NCBI GenBank assembly: GCA_913009515.1
Contig: CAJVYO010000067.1
Coordinates: forward strand, 1 to 8,225
Direction: 5' to 3'
Length of the DNA: 8,225 nt
Source: an uncultured Methylococcaceae bacterium
GTDB lineage: Bacteria > Pseudomonadota > Gammaproteobacteria > Methylococcales > Methylomonadaceae
This document shows positions 6,244 to 8,225 of the stretch, one piece after another. A program made the translations under genes and the position numbers. The notes beneath the pieces were generated by a model, which worked only from the letters and a program-made list of their open reading frames with translations, was not told the origin of the DNA and made no database searches. Within the stretch, counting starts at the first letter, position 1; the number at the start of each line of letters is the position of its first letter.

Positions 6244-6630
6244 ATGCCCCAAAGAACGCGTCCCCTTTCTCCGCATTTACAAGTTTACCGCTTACCGATT
6301 ACCGCGATAGTATCGATTATGCACCGCATGATGGGTGTTGCATTAACCTTTGCGTTAATACTATTCGTAGTGAGTTTAGTGATGATTGCAGGTGGCAAAA
6401 GTGATTACCAAACGATGCAAAGCTTATTAAATCAATGGTGGATGTTAGTTTTAGTATGGGGAATGGTCTATGCGTTATTTTTTCATTTATGTCACGGCAT
6501 ACGACATTTAATTTGGGATGTAGGCTCAGGTTTTGATAAAGTGCTGATGAACTACTATATTATTTTGGAAATGTTTGGAGCATTGGCTTTTACAGCATTA
6601 AGTTTCTTATTTGTACAATTAGGGCATTAA
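6244..6630 (+). CDS. sdhC: succinate dehydrogenase cytochrome b556 subunit
   Basis: This is the larger membrane anchor of complex II, holding heme b and part of the ubiquinone site in the inner membrane. The 128 residues match the family. The opening RPLSPHLQVYR (6-16) is typical, and Ser24 and Arg28 (SIMHR) align with the quinone-site Ser27 and Arg31 of E. coli. In HLCHGIRH (81-88), His81 aligns with the heme ligand His84. A further His84, where E. coli has Val, lies near the heme. Three membrane helices are visible at about 24-48, 62-84 and 103-125. AGG seven bases before the ATG is a good ribosome-binding site. The gene opens an sdhC-sdhD-sdhA operon; the promoter should be in the 95 bases after folP, where TATGAT (6207-6212) is the best -10 candidate but lacks a clear -35. 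Confidence 0.95.
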   Translation: MPQRTRPLSPHLQVYRLPITAIVSIMHRMMGVALTFALILFVVSLVMIAGGKSDYQTMQSLLNQWWMLVLVWGMVYALFFHLCHGIRHLIWDVGSGFDKVLMNYYIILEMFGALAFTALSFLFVQLGH

Positions 6631-6631
6631 G

Positions 6632-7015
6632 ATGGCATATAAATCCGCATTAGCAAAAGCACAAGGTTTAGGTTCTGCGAAAAGTGGTACGATGCATTGG
6701 TGGATGCAACGCGTAACAGCAGTTGCCCTTATTCCGTTATCATTCTGGGTGATTTTATTTATTAAACAGTTATTATCAGCACCCTTTAATGATATGCAAC
6801 AATGGTTAGTGAATCCTGTCAATGCCTCTCTATTATTAGCTTGGGTGTGCATTGGTTTTTATCATGCTGTATTAGGATTACAAATTGTGATTGAAGATTA
6901 TGTTAGTGCAGAATTTTGGCAAATCAGTTTAGTTTGGTTGCTTAAATTAGCAGGATTAGCAGGAGCGATTAGCTCATTGGTGTTATTAATGAAAATTGCC
7001 GTTGCAGCAGGTTAA
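6632..7015 (+). CDS. sdhD: succinate dehydrogenase hydrophobic membrane anchor subunit
   Basis: This is the second membrane anchor of complex II; with SdhC it binds heme b and ubiquinone. Its 127 residues begin with a Gly/Ala-rich lead and the HWWMQRVTA segment (22-30) typical of proteobacterial SdhD. His78 (FYHAVLG) aligns with the heme ligand His71 of E. coli, and Asp89-Tyr90 (EDYV) with Asp82-Tyr83 of the quinone site at exactly the same spacing. Helices are visible at about 28-48, 65-86 and 98-122. The start lies one base after the sdhC stop, with AGGG (6621-6624) as ribosome-binding site inside the end of sdhC, so translation is probably coupled. Confidence 0.94.
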   Translation: MAYKSALAKAQGLGSAKSGTMHWWMQRVTAVALIPLSFWVILFIKQLLSAPFNDMQQWLVNPVNASLLLAWVCIGFYHAVLGLQIVIEDYVSAEFWQISLVWLLKLAGLAGAISSLVLLMKIAVAAG

Positions 7016-7018
7016 AAA

Positions 7019-8225
7019 ATGAAAGAACAATATAAAATTATTGAGCATGAATACGATGTGGTCGTAGTGGGTGCAGGTGGTGCAGGTTTGCGTGCGACGT
7101 TTGGCATGGCTGAAAAAGGTTTAAAAACCGCCTGTATTTCTAAAGTCTTTCCGACTCGCAGTCATACCGTTGCAGCACAGGGCGGCATTAGTGCGGCATT
7201 AGGTAATAGCGGTGAAGACGATTGGCGCTGGCATATGTACGATACCGTGAAAGGTTCGGATTGGCTCGGTGATCAAGATGCAATTGAATATATGTGTCGC
7301 GAAGCCATTCCCGCAGTATTAGAATTAGAACATTATGGCGTGCCTTTTTCTCGTAATGAAGAAGGTAAAATTTATCAACGTGCCTTTGGTGGTATGACCA
7401 CGCATTATGGAAAAGGCACTGCACAACGTACTTGTGCCGCAGCAGATGTCACCGGTCATGCTATTTTACATACCTTATATCAACAATCACTTAAGCATGA
7501 AGCTGAGTTTTTTATTGAATATATTGTGCTTGATTTGATTATGCAAGACGGTGAATGCCGTGGCGTGTTGGCATGGTGCTTAGACGATGGGTCTTTGCAT
7601 TTATTTAAAGGGCATAGTGTTATTTTGGCAACGGGGGGTTATGGGCGTTGTTATTTTTCCTGTACTTCAGCTCATACCGTAACTGGTGATGGTAGTGCCA
7701 TGGTATTGCGTGCTGGATTACCGTTACAAGATATGGAATTTATTCAATTTCATCCCACTGGAATTTATGGGGCGGGTTGTTTAATTACCGAAGGAGCAAG
7801 AGGTGAAGGGGGGTATTTAACCAATGCTGACGGCAAGCCTTTTATGGCGGATTATGCACCGAGTGCCAAAGATTTAGCCTCGCGTGATGTAGTGAGTCGT
7901 GCCATTACTATGGAAGTCAATGCAGGACGTGGTGTCGGTGCTGAAAAAGATCATGCTTATTTACATATTGATCATTTAGATCCCAAAATTATCCACGAAC
8001 GCTTACCCGGAATTTCAGAAACTGCCCGTGTTTTTGCAGGGGTTGATGTGACTAAAGAACCTATTCCTGTCGTCCCTACGGTTCATTATAATATGGGCGG
8101 TATTCCGACTAATTATAAAGCGGAAGTAGTTACCTTAAAAGACGGCAATCCTGAAGCAGTAGTCAAAGGTTTAATGGCGATTGGTGAAGCGGCATGTGTG
8201 TCAGTGCATGGTGCGAATCGATTAG
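7019..8225 (+). CDS. sdhA: succinate dehydrogenase flavoprotein subunit, 3' end outside window
   Basis: This catalytic subunit oxidises succinate to fumarate on the cytoplasmic face of the membrane and passes electrons through SdhB to quinone. The frame is open for 402 codons to the window edge, about two thirds of the usual 590 or so. The FAD Rossmann loop is GAGGAG (18-23). His49 in RSHTVAAQGG is the covalent FAD attachment site. Catalytic-site segments follow: HPTGI (245-249), TEGARGEGG (257-265), ASRDVVSRA (287-295, Arg289 matching E. coli Arg286) and VHYNMGG (355-361, His356 matching His354). The ATG at 7019 is 3 bases after the sdhD stop, with AGG at 7009-7011 as ribosome-binding site. 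The sdhC-D-A order implies sdhB next, beyond the window. The covalent His and the SdhC/SdhD partners favour succinate dehydrogenase over L-aspartate oxidase or a soluble fumarate reductase. Confidence 0.97.
   Translation, partial: MKEQYKIIEHEYDVVVVGAGGAGLRATFGMAEKGLKTACISKVFPTRSHTVAAQGGISAALGNSGEDDWRWHMYDTVKGSDWLGDQDAIEYMCREAIPAVLELEHYGVPFSRNEEGKIYQRAFGGMTTHYGKGTAQRTCAAADVTGHAILHTLYQQSLKHEAEFFIEYIVLDLIMQDGECRGVLAWCLDDGSLHLFKGHSVILATGGYGRCYFSCTSAHTVTGDGSAMVLRAGLPLQDMEFIQFHPTGIYGAGCLITEGARGEGGYLTNADGKPFMADYAPSAKDLASRDVVSRAITMEVNAGRGVGAEKDHAYLHIDHLDPKIIHERLPGISETARVFAGVDVTKEPIPVVPTVHYNMGGIPTNYKAEVVTLKDGNPEAVVKGLMAIGEAACVSVHGANRL

Noticed and set aside
6219..6404. 61-codon frame on the plus strand overlapping the start of sdhC
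   Set aside because: It is an out-of-frame shadow of sdhC with no family resemblance; the sdhC frame has its own ribosome-binding site and conserved residues.
7188..7424. 78-codon minus-strand frame inside sdhA
   Set aside because: It is antisense to the highly conserved flavoprotein sequence and has no recognisable features.

Overview
The window looks like ordinary chromosome from a Gram-negative, AT-rich gammaproteobacterium. Three things point that way: a lipid A biosynthesis gene (lpxH) beside a secreted cyclophilin and cysS, a Pro-Arg-His tRNA cluster, and a membrane-anchored, heme-ligated succinate dehydrogenase of proteobacterial type. A stand-alone FchA-type methenyl-tetrahydrofolate cyclohydrolase is common in methylotrophs and would fit a low-GC methanotroph relative (Methylococcales), but that is a weak inference from one gene.

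Layout. From 1 to 1216 (+) lies the 3' part of a protein with two RCK (TrkA-N type) nucleotide-binding domains. It overlaps a 51-residue protein that resembles the cysteine-rich N-terminal domain of CcoI-type copper ATPases. From 1223 to 2587 (-) a cyclophilin with a signal peptide is followed by lpxH; the pair converges on the first two genes and diverges from cysS. From 2731 to 4758 (+) cysS and fchA form a tightly spaced pair. From 4766 to 5107 a consensus-like sigma70 promoter precedes tRNA-Pro(TGG), tRNA-Arg(TCT) and tRNA-His(GTG). At 5327-6148 (+) is folP, behind an AT-rich leader. From 6244 to the window end (+) run sdhC, sdhD and most of sdhA; the remainder of sdhA, and probably sdhB, lie beyond the edge.

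Functionally the genes cover lipid A synthesis, protein folding in the envelope, aminoacylation and tRNA supply, one-carbon/folate metabolism (fchA and folP either side of the tRNAs) and the TCA cycle/respiratory chain (sdh). I see no mobile element, CRISPR array, defence cassette or evident horizontally acquired island. No stretch longer than 300 bases lacks a gene.

The points most worth a second look are modest: the free-standing metal-binding domain protein, a GT dinucleotide repeat and possible internal start in the cyclophilin gene, fchA placed directly behind cysS, and a G1:U72 wobble at the top of tRNA-Arg. I found no convincing undescribed system.
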